A stretch of 60,618 bases of DNA, taken from positions 1 to 60,618 of the forward strand of contig DXGM01000034.1 in the NCBI GenBank assembly GCA_019113915.1. Direction: 5' to 3'. This document shows positions 44,984-54,635 of the stretch, piece by piece. The DNA is from Candidatus Gordonibacter avicola (GTDB lineage: Bacteria; Actinomycetota; Coriobacteriia; Coriobacteriales; Eggerthellaceae). The notes beneath the pieces were generated by a model. The model did not search any database, had not been told where the DNA came from, and was given only the letters and a program-made list of their open reading frames with translations. Position 1 is the first letter of the stretch; the number at the start of each line of letters is the position of its first letter. A program made the position numbers and the translations under genes.

Positions 44984-47900
44984 CTAGATATTCTTCAACA
45001 ATTCCATAACGAACTCGGCGTTGTCTTCCAGCGTTTGACCGTCAATGTTTTCCAAGACGTCGTCAGCTTGCGCGAAAAATGCGGGTTTCGCGCCATCCAT
45101 GCCGGCGAGGTGCATCGCCTGGAAGCCTTGCTTTATCGCGATGGACGCAGCGCTGTCGTCCCAAGACAACGCAGCCGACTCAATGGACAAGCCCGTAGCC
45201 TGCGACGCTTTCTTCGTGTAGCGCCGCATGCGCGACGAGGCCTTCACCTTGCGGTACGTTCCTTCGCGCTCAATCATGCTGAGCGCGCCGGCACCAAGTG
45301 CATCAATGTCTATGATGATGGAGCCGCGCAGATCCTGCCCGTGCTCAGCCAAAAATGCGCGCATGCCTCCCTGATGGGCCAGTTCAGCACCCAGGGCGAC
45401 AAACCACACCTCAGTGTTGATATCAGGGTTGCGGAACTGGTAAATCTCTTTCAGCTCAAGCGGCATTGAGGGATCGTCCGCTAAGCCGAGAGGCACTTCG
45501 ACAGCGTCCACTTCATCCTCGGGCATCGGATCGCTTGCGCGCCCCATGCGCCGGCGCGAGAATCCGCCACCGTTCCAGCGCGGACGCTCATCGGAAGCGA
45601 AGGTGTCGTCGTCATCTTCTACGTCATCCAGCGTAAAGTCATCATCATAAGGAAGAGGTGCGAAGGCATCAAAACCGCCGTCATTGAACGGGCGACTGTC
45701 CACCGGGGCAGCGTAGGGAGCTTCATAGGACTCAACGTACTCTTCTTCTTCGTCATCTTCGTAGCCAGCCGCGAAGCCTCCAGACGCCGGAGTAACTGTC
45801 GGCGTTGCGTAATCATCGTAGTAGTCGTCCTCGTAGCTTTCAGCGTAAGGGGCAGACGCCGGCAGTTGCTCGGCCGGTTCGTCGCCCTCACGGAAGCTTT
45901 CCCAGCCACCGCGAGCGGCGCCCACGGAACGAGCGTCGAATGATTCATCAACTTCAAGCCACTCTTGGGGCGTGGGTTCCTCTTCGTCCTTGCGCTTGCG
46001 GAAGCGCAGCCTATCGAGGAAGCGACGGCCGCGCGACTTGGGCATTTCCACATAGCCGGGGCCAGCAAAGGCGCCAGTTTCGGTGAGTTCGCCTTCGTAG
46101 GCGGAATCGTCCGCGTCATCAACGTAAATATCGTTCGGGTCAACGTTGTCCAAGAGCTCGGGGCCTACCGGGGCAAACGCACCGGTCGCACCAGCAGGCA
46201 CAAATGCACCGGCTGCGCTGACCGCACTCTCGTCAGAACGCGGCAGGGAGCCGGAAAGCGACGGAAGTGCCGCACGCAGGTTGGGACGCGCGGACGCGGC
46301 GGCACCCGCGGAAGTGTCGGCCGATTGGTCGGCCTCAGCAGCCGCCTCCTGCACCGGATCGATGGAAGGCAGCATAGTAAGCAGACTTTTCGCCGCGCTT
46401 TTCGCGGACGTCTCAGCTTCAGCCAGAGGTGCACGCTGTTTCGGCAGTTCAGAAAGCGGAGTGGGAGAAGCCGACGACACCCCAATGTCGGGAAGCACAA
46501 TGGGGCGGCGCTGCGGTAGCGGGGCATCTGTCTGATCAGAAACCCTCTGATCATAGGGCTGCTGCAGGTTGTCTTCCGGCATCGGCGCGGCATCATACGG
46601 CACAGACGCGTACTCAAGTCGCCCGCTGGCAGCCACCTCAGCAGCGGTTACGTCAACGCGGTTCGCGGTTCGCTGAACTTCTCCGCGCTCACGCAGCTTT
46701 TCTTCCTGGGCCTTAGCGGGGTCAAGGAACGAAGGCATGGCCACATCAGCCACCGGAGGCATGTCACCGAGGCGCAGCTCACTCACGTCGATGGGGGGCA
46801 TAGCACAGGTGGCACCTTCCTCAGCACCAACAGGAACTGCGGTAAGGGAAGCGTCTGCAGGAGCAGGTGTACCTTCCGCAAACTCAGCCGCACTTTGGGG
46901 CACAGCAGAAGACGCCGTAGCGTCGTCTACAAAGGGAGCCCTCGCGGGTGCCGCACTTTCGACCTGCGCGGAACCTTCCGCCTTCTCGAACTGGGGAGCT
47001 TTCACTTCCATGATGCCTTCGCGCATACTTTGCAGGCGCGCTTCCATTTCGGACATCACGGCATCGTTCGCATCTTCGAAATGCGCGCTACTTTCGTTCA
47101 TGGCAGCGTCGAGCGCTTCGGCGTAGCGTGAGCGCTGCACCGGTTTCTTGTCGTTGGCTTGCTTCTTGGCCTTCTCCTGTGCCTTTTTATACCAATCGGG
47201 AACGCCGCCCTCAGACGAGGGAGCTGGCGCAGCAGCAAACGGAGCCGGCGGCGCGGGAGGAACAGAGGGAACGCCGGCGGCCTCAGACGCAACCGCCTCG
47301 GACGCTTCCAGCATCGCTGCGTTCGCCAGAGCAGCCTCGCGCGTCTCGGGAGGCAGGGAAGCCAGTGCTTCGCGCGTTTCATCGCGCAGCGCCTGGTGAT
47401 CGGCGTCCGTAGGTACGCCCAGCGGCGGCTCCTTCACCTGTACCAAATTCTCAGAAAGATCAGCGGAATAGCGGCTGGTCACCGGCTTACCAGTGAGAGC
47501 AGCCACGGCCGCCTTCGCCGCCGCTAGGCGCGCGGCCTCGCTTTGCGGCGCGGGCTCGGGGGCCTTCAAGTTTGCTGCCGCGTACACCAATTCCGCACCC
47601 TCGGGCACCAATCCGGATGCGCGCGCAGCCTGTTCGCCATGTACCGTAGCCTGCGCGCCCGATGCGCCAAGGTCGACATCGCTCACGCGGCCACGCCCAA
47701 CGCGGCGCGCCACTTCCAAAAGCACGGCGACACCCGATGCGTTGCAGTTGGCAGCCTCGTTGTACGCTGCAACCTTGTGCATGATGGCCTCCAGCACGGG
47801 CACCGCCACCAGCACCAACAACACGACCATGATCACGTTCAAAGCCAAGGTCATGGTCTCGCTCACGTGCGCAAGCACCGTTGCACGCAGAGCAAGAAGA

Positions 47901-48424
47901 ATCGGTGTGGCCACCATGGCACCCAAATTCGCCCAACGAAGGATGGGGAGAATATTGATGAGTGGGGATTTCAACTCGGCGCGCACCTTGCCGCTATCGT
48001 AGTGCGCCACCAGAACCACCTTGCGACGGCGCGTACCGCCCGCCTCGGCCGTATAGCCGGGCTCGTATTTCGCCACCACATTCTGGCTGACGCCGCGGGC
48101 AAACGCCTTCGACAGCACCGGCTTGTCAAGCGCTTCGGCCGCAAGCAGCAGAAGGGCAATCACCGCCACCACAATGGCAGGAATAAGCAGCATCGGAACG
48201 AAGAGAGAAAGAGCGCCGACAACCAGCGTCGCTGCACAGCAGATTGCGCGCGGCAAATCACTGCTGGCGGCGCCGTTAAAGTCCTCGATGACGGCGGAAA
48301 GACCCGCTTCCTTCTGAAACTGCTCCGTAATATAAAGCGCGGCCTGCTGTTCTTCCTCCGTACCCGCAGGGCGCGGCCCTATTTGCTGCGACAGATATGC
48401 GACGTGGTCTATAATCTCAGGCAT
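44984..48424 (-). CDS. membrane M28-peptidase-like protein with a long disordered insert, probably inactive
   Basis: A 1146-residue protein. Residues 1-50 begin an M28 aminopeptidase fold (IGPRPAGTEEEQQAALYI). Two hydrophobic blocks (about 59-98 and 154-215) are inserted in it. M28 blocks recur as VAHYDSG (141-145) and NCNASGVAVLLEVARRV (226-242). A roughly 700-residue acidic, Ala/Pro/Glu-rich insert follows. The last 170 residues complete the fold (FVALGAELAHQGGMRAF, IDIDALGAGAL, AFFAQADDVLENID). Several metal ligands are lost: Asp of DDNASG (now NCNASG), the second Glu of the EE pair (now EL) and the final His (now Phe). ATG 48424 has AAAGGCAAAGG upstream. A structural or regulatory role is more likely than proteolysis. 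Confidence 0.75.
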   Translation of the reverse strand: MPEIIDHVAYLSQQIGPRPAGTEEEQQAALYITEQFQKEAGLSAVIEDFNGAASSDLPRAICCAATLVVGALSLFVPMLLIPAIVVAVIALLLLAAEALDKPVLSKAFARGVSQNVVAKYEPGYTAEAGGTRRRKVVLVAHYDSGKVRAELKSPLINILPILRWANLGAMVATPILLALRATVLAHVSETMTLALNVIMVVLLVLVAVPVLEAIMHKVAAYNEAANCNASGVAVLLEVARRVGRGRVSDVDLGASGAQATVHGEQAARASGLVPEGAELVYAAANLKAPEPAPQSEAARLAAAKAAVAALTGKPVTSRYSADLSENLVQVKEPPLGVPTDADHQALRDETREALASLPPETREAALANAAMLEASEAVASEAAGVPSVPPAPPAPFAAAPAPSSEGGVPDWYKKAQEKAKKQANDKKPVQRSRYAEALDAAMNESSAHFEDANDAVMSEMEARLQSMREGIMEVKAPQFEKAEGSAQVESAAPARAPFVDDATASSAVPQSAAEFAEGTPAPADASLTAVPVGAEEGATCAMPPIDVSELRLGDMPPVADVAMPSFLDPAKAQEEKLRERGEVQRTANRVDVTAAEVAASGRLEYASVPYDAAPMPEDNLQQPYDQRVSDQTDAPLPQRRPIVLPDIGVSSASPTPLSELPKQRAPLAEAETSAKSAAKSLLTMLPSIDPVQEAAAEADQSADTSAGAAASARPNLRAALPSLSGSLPRSDESAVSAAGAFVPAGATGAFAPVGPELLDNVDPNDIYVDDADDSAYEGELTETGAFAGPGYVEMPKSRGRRFLDRLRFRKRKDEEEPTPQEWLEVDESFDARSVGAARGGWESFREGDEPAEQLPASAPYAESYEDDYYDDYATPTVTPASGGFAAGYEDDEEEEYVESYEAPYAAPVDSRPFNDGGFDAFAPLPYDDDFTLDDVEDDDDTFASDERPRWNGGGFSRRRMGRASDPMPEDEVDAVEVPLGLADDPSMPLELKEIYQFRNPDINTEVWFVALGAELAHQGGMRAFLAEHGQDLRGSIIIDIDALGAGALSMIEREGTYRKVKASSRMRRYTKKASQATGLSIESAALSWDDSAASIAIKQGFQAMHLAGMDGAKPAFFAQADDVLENIDGQTLEDNAEFVMELLKNI

Positions 48425-48487
48425 AGCCTTTGCCTTTCGCTCACGATCCGGTGCCATTCAGCTGGGCATACATATCGCTAGTATACG

Positions 48488-49822
48488 CTATTTAATTGTC
48501 GTTCCCAAATAATCACGAATAAACGCATCCGCTGATCCGGCCTGTGAACGAGCCGTTGAATAGGTCTCTGTTAAGGGAGCCGTTTCACGTTCGAATGTTT
48601 CGTTGATAGTGCGCGTAAGATCGCTTGGAAGTTCGGCGGCCATCGTGGCTGCTTCGGCGTCGGCGCGCGTGTAGGCGTCGTTTTGCGCGAACGCTTCATC
48701 CTTGTTTTTCGCCAGCAGCGCCTCGTCAGAGGCGATGGCGGCGTTGAGAGCCTCAATGCGTTTGGCTACGTAGTTGAGCGCCGCGGTGAGGTCGGCATCA
48801 GGATAGGCGGATGCGGCTGCGAGCAGGGCATCCTGCGCTTCCGCGAGGGCGGCTACTGCAGCTTCGGTTTTTTCCTTGGAGGCCGTGACGTGTTCGTCAG
48901 TGGTGTCGGTGACGAGCGCCGCAGCCTCGCGGGCGAGCGCGTCGGCGGAAAGAACGTCCTGCCAGGCGGCGCTAGCTTGCTTGGCCGCCTCGTTGGCAGC
49001 GAGGGCAGCTTCAACAATCTGCTCACCCGCCTCAATCATGGCCAGGCGCGCTGCCACGGCAGCAACTGACTGGTTGGCAGCTTCCTTGTCCCGCGATTCG
49101 CGCAGCGATGCAGACACGTCACGCACCACCTGATCAGCTTCTTTTAGCTGCGCGGTGGTTTCCGGAAGACGCTGCAACACGGTTTTGGCATCCGTGAGAC
49201 TTTCAGTGGAAAGCGGGGAAGCCACCAGCGCGTCGAGGGCGACCATGGTTTCGTCGGCCTGTTTCACCAGGTCGAGCGCGCCATCAAGCTGCGAAACTTG
49301 CGCGGCGTGCTGCTGGTGGTCGTGATACAAATAGAGGCCGCCGGCACCTGCCAGGGCGAGGCCGATCACCACCACGAGCGATGCCGCAAGAATACGGCGA
49401 AGTCGGCGGCGGGCTTTGCGGCGCGAGATTTCCTCTTCCGGCGTGCGCATCTGCGTGGGTAGCGCCAGGGAAGTTCCTGCGCTGCGCGTCTTCGACAGGC
49501 GTCCCACCTGGGAATCTCCTGGGACCGCTGAAGGTGCAGCCTTGTCAGCAGCGGCGGCTTCAGCCGAGGCAAACCCGCCGTCGGACAGCGGGAGACCGCG
49601 CTCTTTCACGGGCGTGCCGATGGCTTTTTTCCGCCCCAGCGGCAACGTGAACAGCGATATGTGGCCGAAGCGGGAGGTGCGCGCGTCGGGATCGGCCTTG
49701 GCGGGGCCTTCGAGCTGGTTTTTCGCCGCGTCCAGCACGCTGAACGATATCTCGTTCGACGTGCCTACAGTGTGGCGTTTGATGTGCGCGGCGCGCGCAA
49801 ATTTGTCGTCCAACTTACCCAT
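48488..49822 (-). CDS. single-pass membrane protein with coiled-coil domain, function unknown
   Basis: A 444-residue protein. The first 140 residues are soluble, probably cytoplasmic and end in a strongly basic stretch (EEEISRRKARRRLRR). One transmembrane helix follows (about 145-168, ILAASLVVVIGLALAGAGGLYLY). The remainder is Ala/Glu-rich and almost entirely helical, with heptad-like patterns (for example ADQVVRDVSASLRESRDKEAANQSVAAVAARLAMIEAGEQIVEAALAANEAAKQ), and should lie outside the membrane. No family was recognised. It lies between the M28-like gene and dinG on the same strand. ATG 49822 is 14 nt from the dinG stop. Confidence 0.75.
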   Translation of the reverse strand: MGKLDDKFARAAHIKRHTVGTSNEISFSVLDAAKNQLEGPAKADPDARTSRFGHISLFTLPLGRKKAIGTPVKERGLPLSDGGFASAEAAAADKAAPSAVPGDSQVGRLSKTRSAGTSLALPTQMRTPEEEISRRKARRRLRRILAASLVVVIGLALAGAGGLYLYHDHQQHAAQVSQLDGALDLVKQADETMVALDALVASPLSTESLTDAKTVLQRLPETTAQLKEADQVVRDVSASLRESRDKEAANQSVAAVAARLAMIEAGEQIVEAALAANEAAKQASAAWQDVLSADALAREAAALVTDTTDEHVTASKEKTEAAVAALAEAQDALLAAASAYPDADLTAALNYVAKRIEALNAAIASDEALLAKNKDEAFAQNDAYTRADAEAATMAAELPSDLTRTINETFERETAPLTETYSTARSQAGSADAFIRDYLGTTIK

Positions 49823-49836
49823 GCAATGCCCTAGCG

Positions 49837-52800
49837 CTATCCTTGCTCACGTACGTCTGCACACTGATCAGGTGATTCTTGCTGTTCGCGCGCGGTCATT
49901 TCGGCAATTTCTGCCGCAATTTCTGCGCACGTACGCACTTTAACGGTGCGGCTCGGCAGCGTGTTGAGAAAAGCCTTGCCGTAACTTTTTGTTAAGAGGC
50001 GGCGGTCGGCTAGGATGAGCACACCGCGGTCGTCCGCCTTGCGGATGAGGCGGCCTGCGGCTTGCTTCGTTTCCAAGACGGCCTGGGGTAGGACGAAATG
50101 ACGCCAGGCCTGGTCATCGCGGGCGGCGCGTTCGCAGGACAGGGGGTCGGTGGGCTTCGCGAAGGGCAGCTTGGGAATGACGACGCCTTTCAGCGTGGCA
50201 CCGGGGGCATCGAAGCCTTCCCAGAAGCTTTTGAGCGCGAAGAGCGACAGGTGCTCGTCGGCCAGGAAGTCGTCGCGGAGGCCCTTCACCGACACGCCCC
50301 ACTTTTGGCAGACGACGCGAAGGTTGTCGGTTTTGATCTGGGGCTGCACTTCGTCGAAGCAGCGCTCCATTTCGCGGCGGTTAGTGAACAGCGTGAGCAG
50401 CGAGCCCTGTTGCGCGCGGTGCACGTCCACGAGCAGCTGCTGCAAACGGCCCAGGTAGGAGGGGTCGTTTGGCTCCGGCATGTCGGAGGTCACGTACACC
50501 GTCATGTTGGCGTCGAAGTCGTAACTGGAGTCCAGCTGGCACGAGCGGCAGGTGGAACCTTCGGAGGCGTTCAGGCCGAGCGCTTTTTCGAACGCGTCGA
50601 ACCGGCCGTCCACGGCCAGCGTTGCGGAGGCGAACACCACCGAATGGGTGCGCGCGTACAGCGTATCGGCCAGCGCTTCGCCCACGTTCAGCAGCAGCGC
50701 CTCCAGCTTTTCGACGGCGCGATCGTTCTTGCGGCACAGCGTTGCGGAATAGGCGTAGCATTCGGGGGCTTTGTCCAGGATGACATCTACGGCGTTGATC
50801 TGGTCTTTCAGCTCCATGGCGGTGGAAGCTATTTCCCGCTGGATGGCGGCAGCGCCTTCCACGTCTTCCAGATAGCCCACCAGTTCCTGGCAGGTGGTGA
50901 CCAGCTTTTCGGCCGCTTGCGCCATCACGCGGCCTAGAGATGCCACCTGGGAAAACGTTGCGCTTCCCCGAATGTCGTCATTAAGCCACAGCTCAACATA
51001 TTCGTAGCCCTTACCGCGCTTGTTGGCGTCGAAAAACAGCAGGTCTTTCAGGTGTATGGAGAACTCGCGCGCGGCCTCGGCATAAGCGGTGCCGGCGGAG
51101 CGCGCCTTGGCCGTGAGCGCGTAGAAGAGCGTGGCACCGTCGCCGCCTTCGGGAGCGACGACGCGGCGCTCGGCGCGCACGAACACGTTGCGCGAGGCTT
51201 CGTCGGCGGACACACGCGTTGCCAGGCGCAGGATGTCTTCGGCAGCGAGCGACAGGGAGAAGGCGCGGCGCGCTTCGTTTTCGGCGCCGTGGGCCTCGTC
51301 CACCACCCAGTAGCGAATCGGCGGCAGGAGTCCGCCATCAGCGGCTAGGTCGCAGAAGAGTAAGCTATGGTTCGTGACCACGATATCAGCCGCCTCGGCG
51401 CGACGGCGGGCACCGTGCACGAAGCATGACGTGCCAAAATAGGGGCATTTGCGCCTGAGGCACTCGTGGCTTGTGGTGGTAATGGTGTAGCGCGGCAGCG
51501 CGCGGAAATCTATCTTAAGGCCGTCCATGTCGTCGTATTCGGTTTGTTCGACGTACGAGAGAAGGGCGGCCAGCGCGGGTGCCTGCGACTGTTCCTTGCC
51601 TGCGACCAGGCGTGTTTGTGGGCCTTCCACCACCAGGCGCTCGATGCGTCGAAGGCACGGGTAGTGCGAAAAGCCTTTGAGGGCCGCAAAGGTGAGTGCG
51701 GGCGGGGTTGAGTTGGAGGCCGCATCAGCTATTTCATTATTTATTAGATCATCATTTTGAATGTCGGATTCAGTCTCTATTTGGGTAGTAGCAGCGCTTT
51801 GTGTGGCGTGAGAGGCGGAGGCTTCCGCGCTTTCGCCAGCTTTTGCGAGAGCGCGTTCAAGCGCGGGCAATTCATGATATACCAGCTGGTCAAGCAGGGC
51901 GTTTGTCTTTGTAGCGATGCCGACAGCTATGTTGTTTGTACGCGCGGTCAAAACGGAAGGCACAAGGTAAGCCATAGACTTACCAACACCAGTGCCGGCT
52001 TCCACCATGAGGTTTTCCGACGAGGCAAACGCATCGCGCACGGCATGTGACATAGCCAGCTGCTCGGCGCGTGCTTCAAAATCGTGGTAGAGGCACCCCA
52101 CAAGCCCGTCCGGCGCAAAGGCAGCGTTTATTTCATCTTGCGTAGGGAATACCAGGTCACGCAGGGGATCAGCTGCAATTGCGTCCGCGTCAATCTTTGC
52201 CTTACGCTCGATGTGAGCAACACGCTCGCGACGCATAGCACGCAACGAGAACGGCTCACTGACTGAAAGTACGCTCGTTTCACCGCCGTCTGCATCTTGG
52301 GTGCATTCATTTTTTAATGTTTCAGTTGCTGAGTAAGTGTTTGAATCGTCGACAATCTGTTCGCTTATTCCACCAGACGCCTTTTCGCAAACCAAAACTT
52401 CCTCTAGCGCTTTTTTCGATGCAAAATAATCGAACACCACCTGCGTCGGCCACTGCGCAGGCGTTGCCATGCGCGCGATCTCACGTACGAGTGAAGTGGG
52501 CATCGCGTCAACCGCAGCCAATAAAATGCGGAATACCGCACACGTAGCAGCAACATCAGCGTCCGCGCGGTGTGTCGAAAGGGGAGCCCCAAATGCTTTT
52601 ACCAGATCAAGCAACCTGTGCGACTTAAACCGCGGCAGCGCAATACGTGCCAAATCGAGCGAGTCAATCCAAGTGTTTTCTAATAAGGCATACCCACCCG
52701 GATGATTCGTCGTGAACGTACGGTCGAACTCCGCATTATGTGCAACTATTTTTGCATCACCCACGAACGCCGCCAACTGACTCAACGCTTCATTCGGCTC

Positions 52801-53130
52801 AGAAGCGTCACGTACGTCGTCATCGTGAATGTCAGTAAGATGCGCAACCTCTTCCGGAATAGGTTTCCCTGGATTAACAAACGTGATAAACCAATCAACT
52901 ATTTCGCCGCGCTCCATACGAGCCGCCGCAATTTGCGTCAATTCATCATGGTTGAACGAGAAACCCGTAGTCTCCGTGTCGATAACCACAATATTGTGAT
53001 CGAGTTCGCCAAAATCACTGGCTTCAGCGCGACGCGCCAATGAAGCATACCGCGCACGAATGCTTTCGGGAGTGCCATCGCTGATAAAACTTTGCAGGAT
53101 GTCATGCGCCTGCGCACTTTGATTTTCCAT
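49837..53130 (-). CDS. dinG: DinG-family DNA helicase with N-terminal DEDDh exonuclease
   Basis: A 1097-residue fusion. Residues 40-215 form a DnaQ-like 3'-5' exonuclease with all motifs (VVIDTETTGF; VAHNAEFDRTF; HRADADVAATC). The helicase follows: Walker A EAGTGVGKS (near 390), an Fe-S domain with four Cys (YPCLRR, ECLRRKCPYF, TSCFVHG), VVDEAH box (near 610), and C-terminal RecA domain with LFALKSFWEGFDAPG and QAAGRLIRKADDRGV. It probably repairs or unwinds damaged DNA/RNA hybrids. ATG 53130 starts MENQSAQ; the frame is open further to 53166. A long poorly conserved stretch sits between the nuclease and helicase. Exonuclease-DinG fusions are known in Firmicutes. Confidence 0.92.
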   Translation of the reverse strand: MENQSAQAHDILQSFISDGTPESIRARYASLARRAEASDFGELDHNIVVIDTETTGFSFNHDELTQIAAARMERGEIVDWFITFVNPGKPIPEEVAHLTDIHDDDVRDASEPNEALSQLAAFVGDAKIVAHNAEFDRTFTTNHPGGYALLENTWIDSLDLARIALPRFKSHRLLDLVKAFGAPLSTHRADADVAATCAVFRILLAAVDAMPTSLVREIARMATPAQWPTQVVFDYFASKKALEEVLVCEKASGGISEQIVDDSNTYSATETLKNECTQDADGGETSVLSVSEPFSLRAMRRERVAHIERKAKIDADAIAADPLRDLVFPTQDEINAAFAPDGLVGCLYHDFEARAEQLAMSHAVRDAFASSENLMVEAGTGVGKSMAYLVPSVLTARTNNIAVGIATKTNALLDQLVYHELPALERALAKAGESAEASASHATQSAATTQIETESDIQNDDLINNEIADAASNSTPPALTFAALKGFSHYPCLRRIERLVVEGPQTRLVAGKEQSQAPALAALLSYVEQTEYDDMDGLKIDFRALPRYTITTTSHECLRRKCPYFGTSCFVHGARRRAEAADIVVTNHSLLFCDLAADGGLLPPIRYWVVDEAHGAENEARRAFSLSLAAEDILRLATRVSADEASRNVFVRAERRVVAPEGGDGATLFYALTAKARSAGTAYAEAAREFSIHLKDLLFFDANKRGKGYEYVELWLNDDIRGSATFSQVASLGRVMAQAAEKLVTTCQELVGYLEDVEGAAAIQREIASTAMELKDQINAVDVILDKAPECYAYSATLCRKNDRAVEKLEALLLNVGEALADTLYARTHSVVFASATLAVDGRFDAFEKALGLNASEGSTCRSCQLDSSYDFDANMTVYVTSDMPEPNDPSYLGRLQQLLVDVHRAQQGSLLTLFTNRREMERCFDEVQPQIKTDNLRVVCQKWGVSVKGLRDDFLADEHLSLFALKSFWEGFDAPGATLKGVVIPKLPFAKPTDPLSCERAARDDQAWRHFVLPQAVLETKQAAGRLIRKADDRGVLILADRRLLTKSYGKAFLNTLPSRTVKVRTCAEIAAEIAEMTAREQQESPDQCADVREQG

Positions 53131-53189
53131 AACGGCCAGCCTACCATCTCTCCCCAAAACACACAAATCAAAACCCCGCTATACAACGA

Positions 53190-53639
53190 TGTTTCACGTG
53201 AAACATCTTACGCCGCCCACTAGGGGTACGCGCATCAACCAGACAGAACCTCAATTGTTTCACGTGAAACATTCCGACCATCGTTTGACTCGCACAAATT
53301 GTTTCACGTGAAACATCATGACCCAGCATTTCGCCCCACATTGAGTGTTTCACGTGAAACACTACCAATCCAACATTTCATCCTGCTTCAGTTGTTTCAC
53401 GTGAAACATTTTGCGATCACATTATCCCGACTTTGATTGTTTCACGTGAAACACCGGGAATACTCATCCGATTAAAGAGGATAATTATTTGACCAATGAT
53501 TTAACCGATGCCATTCTCTTCAGCGCAGGAAATGGCTCTTTTCAAGAACAAAAAATGTTTCACGTGAAACATCTCACTTCATTATTTCATTGCGAAAATG
53601 GGAACCCATGACAACACCCTAAATGTTTCACGTGAAACA
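53190..53639. promoter_or_regulatory. parS: parS cluster B (8 sites)
   Basis: Eight exact TGTTTCACGTGAAACA sites start at 53190, 53256, 53300, 53346, 53393, 53438, 53556 and 53624. Five of them (53256-53438) are evenly spaced at 44-47 bp with unrelated 28-31-bp spacers. The last lies at the centre of a 28-bp perfect palindrome (53618-53645). The stretch contains no gene. It is the densest parS array in the window. Confidence 0.95.
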
Positions 53640-53673
53640 TTTAGGATAAACTTTCTCTACAAACGACCAATTC

Positions 53674-54315
53674 TTAGAATACGCCGCACGATTTCAGTCC
53701 GAAAAGAAGGCCAGCAACCACAAGTAGCAGGAAAAGCCAGCTCACCACATAGCAGCCTTTATTTCCTTTGCGTCCCTGCTCAATGAGTTTCTCCGACATT
53801 TTTCGGCGGCTTTTCATGATAACTGTGCCCTGTTGCTTCGCAGGGAATGGCATTGTTTTCGTGGGGGACCACAAACCCCCCGACTCGATTACCTGTTGAG
53901 CGCCCTGTTCTCCAAGATCAACGTCAGGGCGCACGCCATCAGCTATTCTTGGCGCTAACCCTTCAATAAACGTAGTAAATTCAGCTTCATAAACCGGTGA
54001 ATAGCAGATTATGGCAGCCTCACCCCAATAATGGCCAGGCTCGGGATGATCAGTAAACGCCACAAAGGAAAGTATCGCCTTCAAATGCCATTCTCTTGCA
54101 TTCAGTATGCGCAGCCGACGCGTCGTATCAGCATCAAAGAAACCGACGAGCGAACCAAACCGGTTTTTCATCCACGCAACGGTTTCGCCTTCCTCATTCG
54201 TATCAAAAATAATTTCGAATACATCGCCGACGAGATTGTCAGCGCCAAGCAATGCAGCCGCATCTTTTTTAGAGAGAGTATTGAACCGCGCATAAAAGCC
54301 AACGTACGTATCCAC
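53674..54315 (-). CDS. hypothetical protein with C-terminal membrane anchor
   Basis: A 213-residue protein. The first 180 residues look globular and soluble (MDTYVGFYARFNTLSKKDAAALLG ... HYWGEAAIICYSPVYEAEFTTFIEGL), followed by a basic stretch (KSRRKMSEKLIEQGRKGNKG) and a single hydrophobic helix near the end (about 191-207, SWLFLLLVVAGLLFGL). This suggests a tail-anchored membrane protein facing the cytoplasm. The start is GTG 54315 with GAAGGGA 6 nt upstream. No family was recognised. It lies between parS cluster B and the ddl terminator. Confidence 0.7.
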   Translation of the reverse strand: MDTYVGFYARFNTLSKKDAAALLGADNLVGDVFEIIFDTNEEGETVAWMKNRFGSLVGFFDADTTRRLRILNAREWHLKAILSFVAFTDHPEPGHYWGEAAIICYSPVYEAEFTTFIEGLAPRIADGVRPDVDLGEQGAQQVIESGGLWSPTKTMPFPAKQQGTVIMKSRRKMSEKLIEQGRKGNKGCYVVSWLFLLLVVAGLLFGLKSCGVF

Positions 54316-54536
54316 TGAGATCCCTTCGCCTCGTTTTCATTAAAAGTGTAACAGACGAAGCCCCTGGGTTAAACATTGGCTGAGCATCGCACCGCCGCGA
54401 ACCCTCGACATCACAAAATGTTTCACGTGAAACATTCCGACTAGCGTAAAAACGCCAAGAAGTCTCAAAGCTTCAAGAATCAAAAACCCTGATAAAGAAA
54501 AAGTGCCCTTAGAAAATTTATCCCGCGCCCAAAAAA
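54316..54536. other. intergenic region between the tail-anchored protein gene and the ddl terminator
   Basis: Apart from the parS site at 54419 and the A-run at 54531-54536 that belongs to the minus-strand terminator, nothing was recognised in this AT-rich stretch. Confidence 0.35.
54419..54434. promoter_or_regulatory. parS: parS site 22
   Basis: Exact TGTTTCACGTGAAACA upstream of the tail-anchored protein gene. Confidence 0.9.
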
Positions 54537-54570
54537 CTCATTGGATGTTTCACGTGAAACATCCAATGAG
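54531..54570 (-). terminator. ddl terminator whose stem is a parS site
   Basis: A 34-bp perfect palindrome (54537-54570) is centred on parS (54546-54561). On the minus strand it is followed immediately by T6 (plus A6 at 54531-54536). It lies 65 nt after the ddl stop and has the form of a Rho-independent terminator. Confidence 0.8.
54546..54561. promoter_or_regulatory. parS: parS site 23 (inside a terminator stem)
   Basis: Exact TGTTTCACGTGAAACA forming the top of the ddl terminator hairpin. Confidence 0.92.
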
Positions 54571-54635
54571 CGTTCCAATTAAATTAAAAACGAATTATTC
54601 AGTACTAATTATTTCGCGTTCCCTTAAACAACGCG

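Noticed and set aside
53190..53460. CRISPR-like pattern of short repeats with about 30-bp spacers
   Set aside because: The repeat is the 16-bp palindrome parS, shorter than any CRISPR repeat. Spacing is irregular outside five units, and no cas gene is present.
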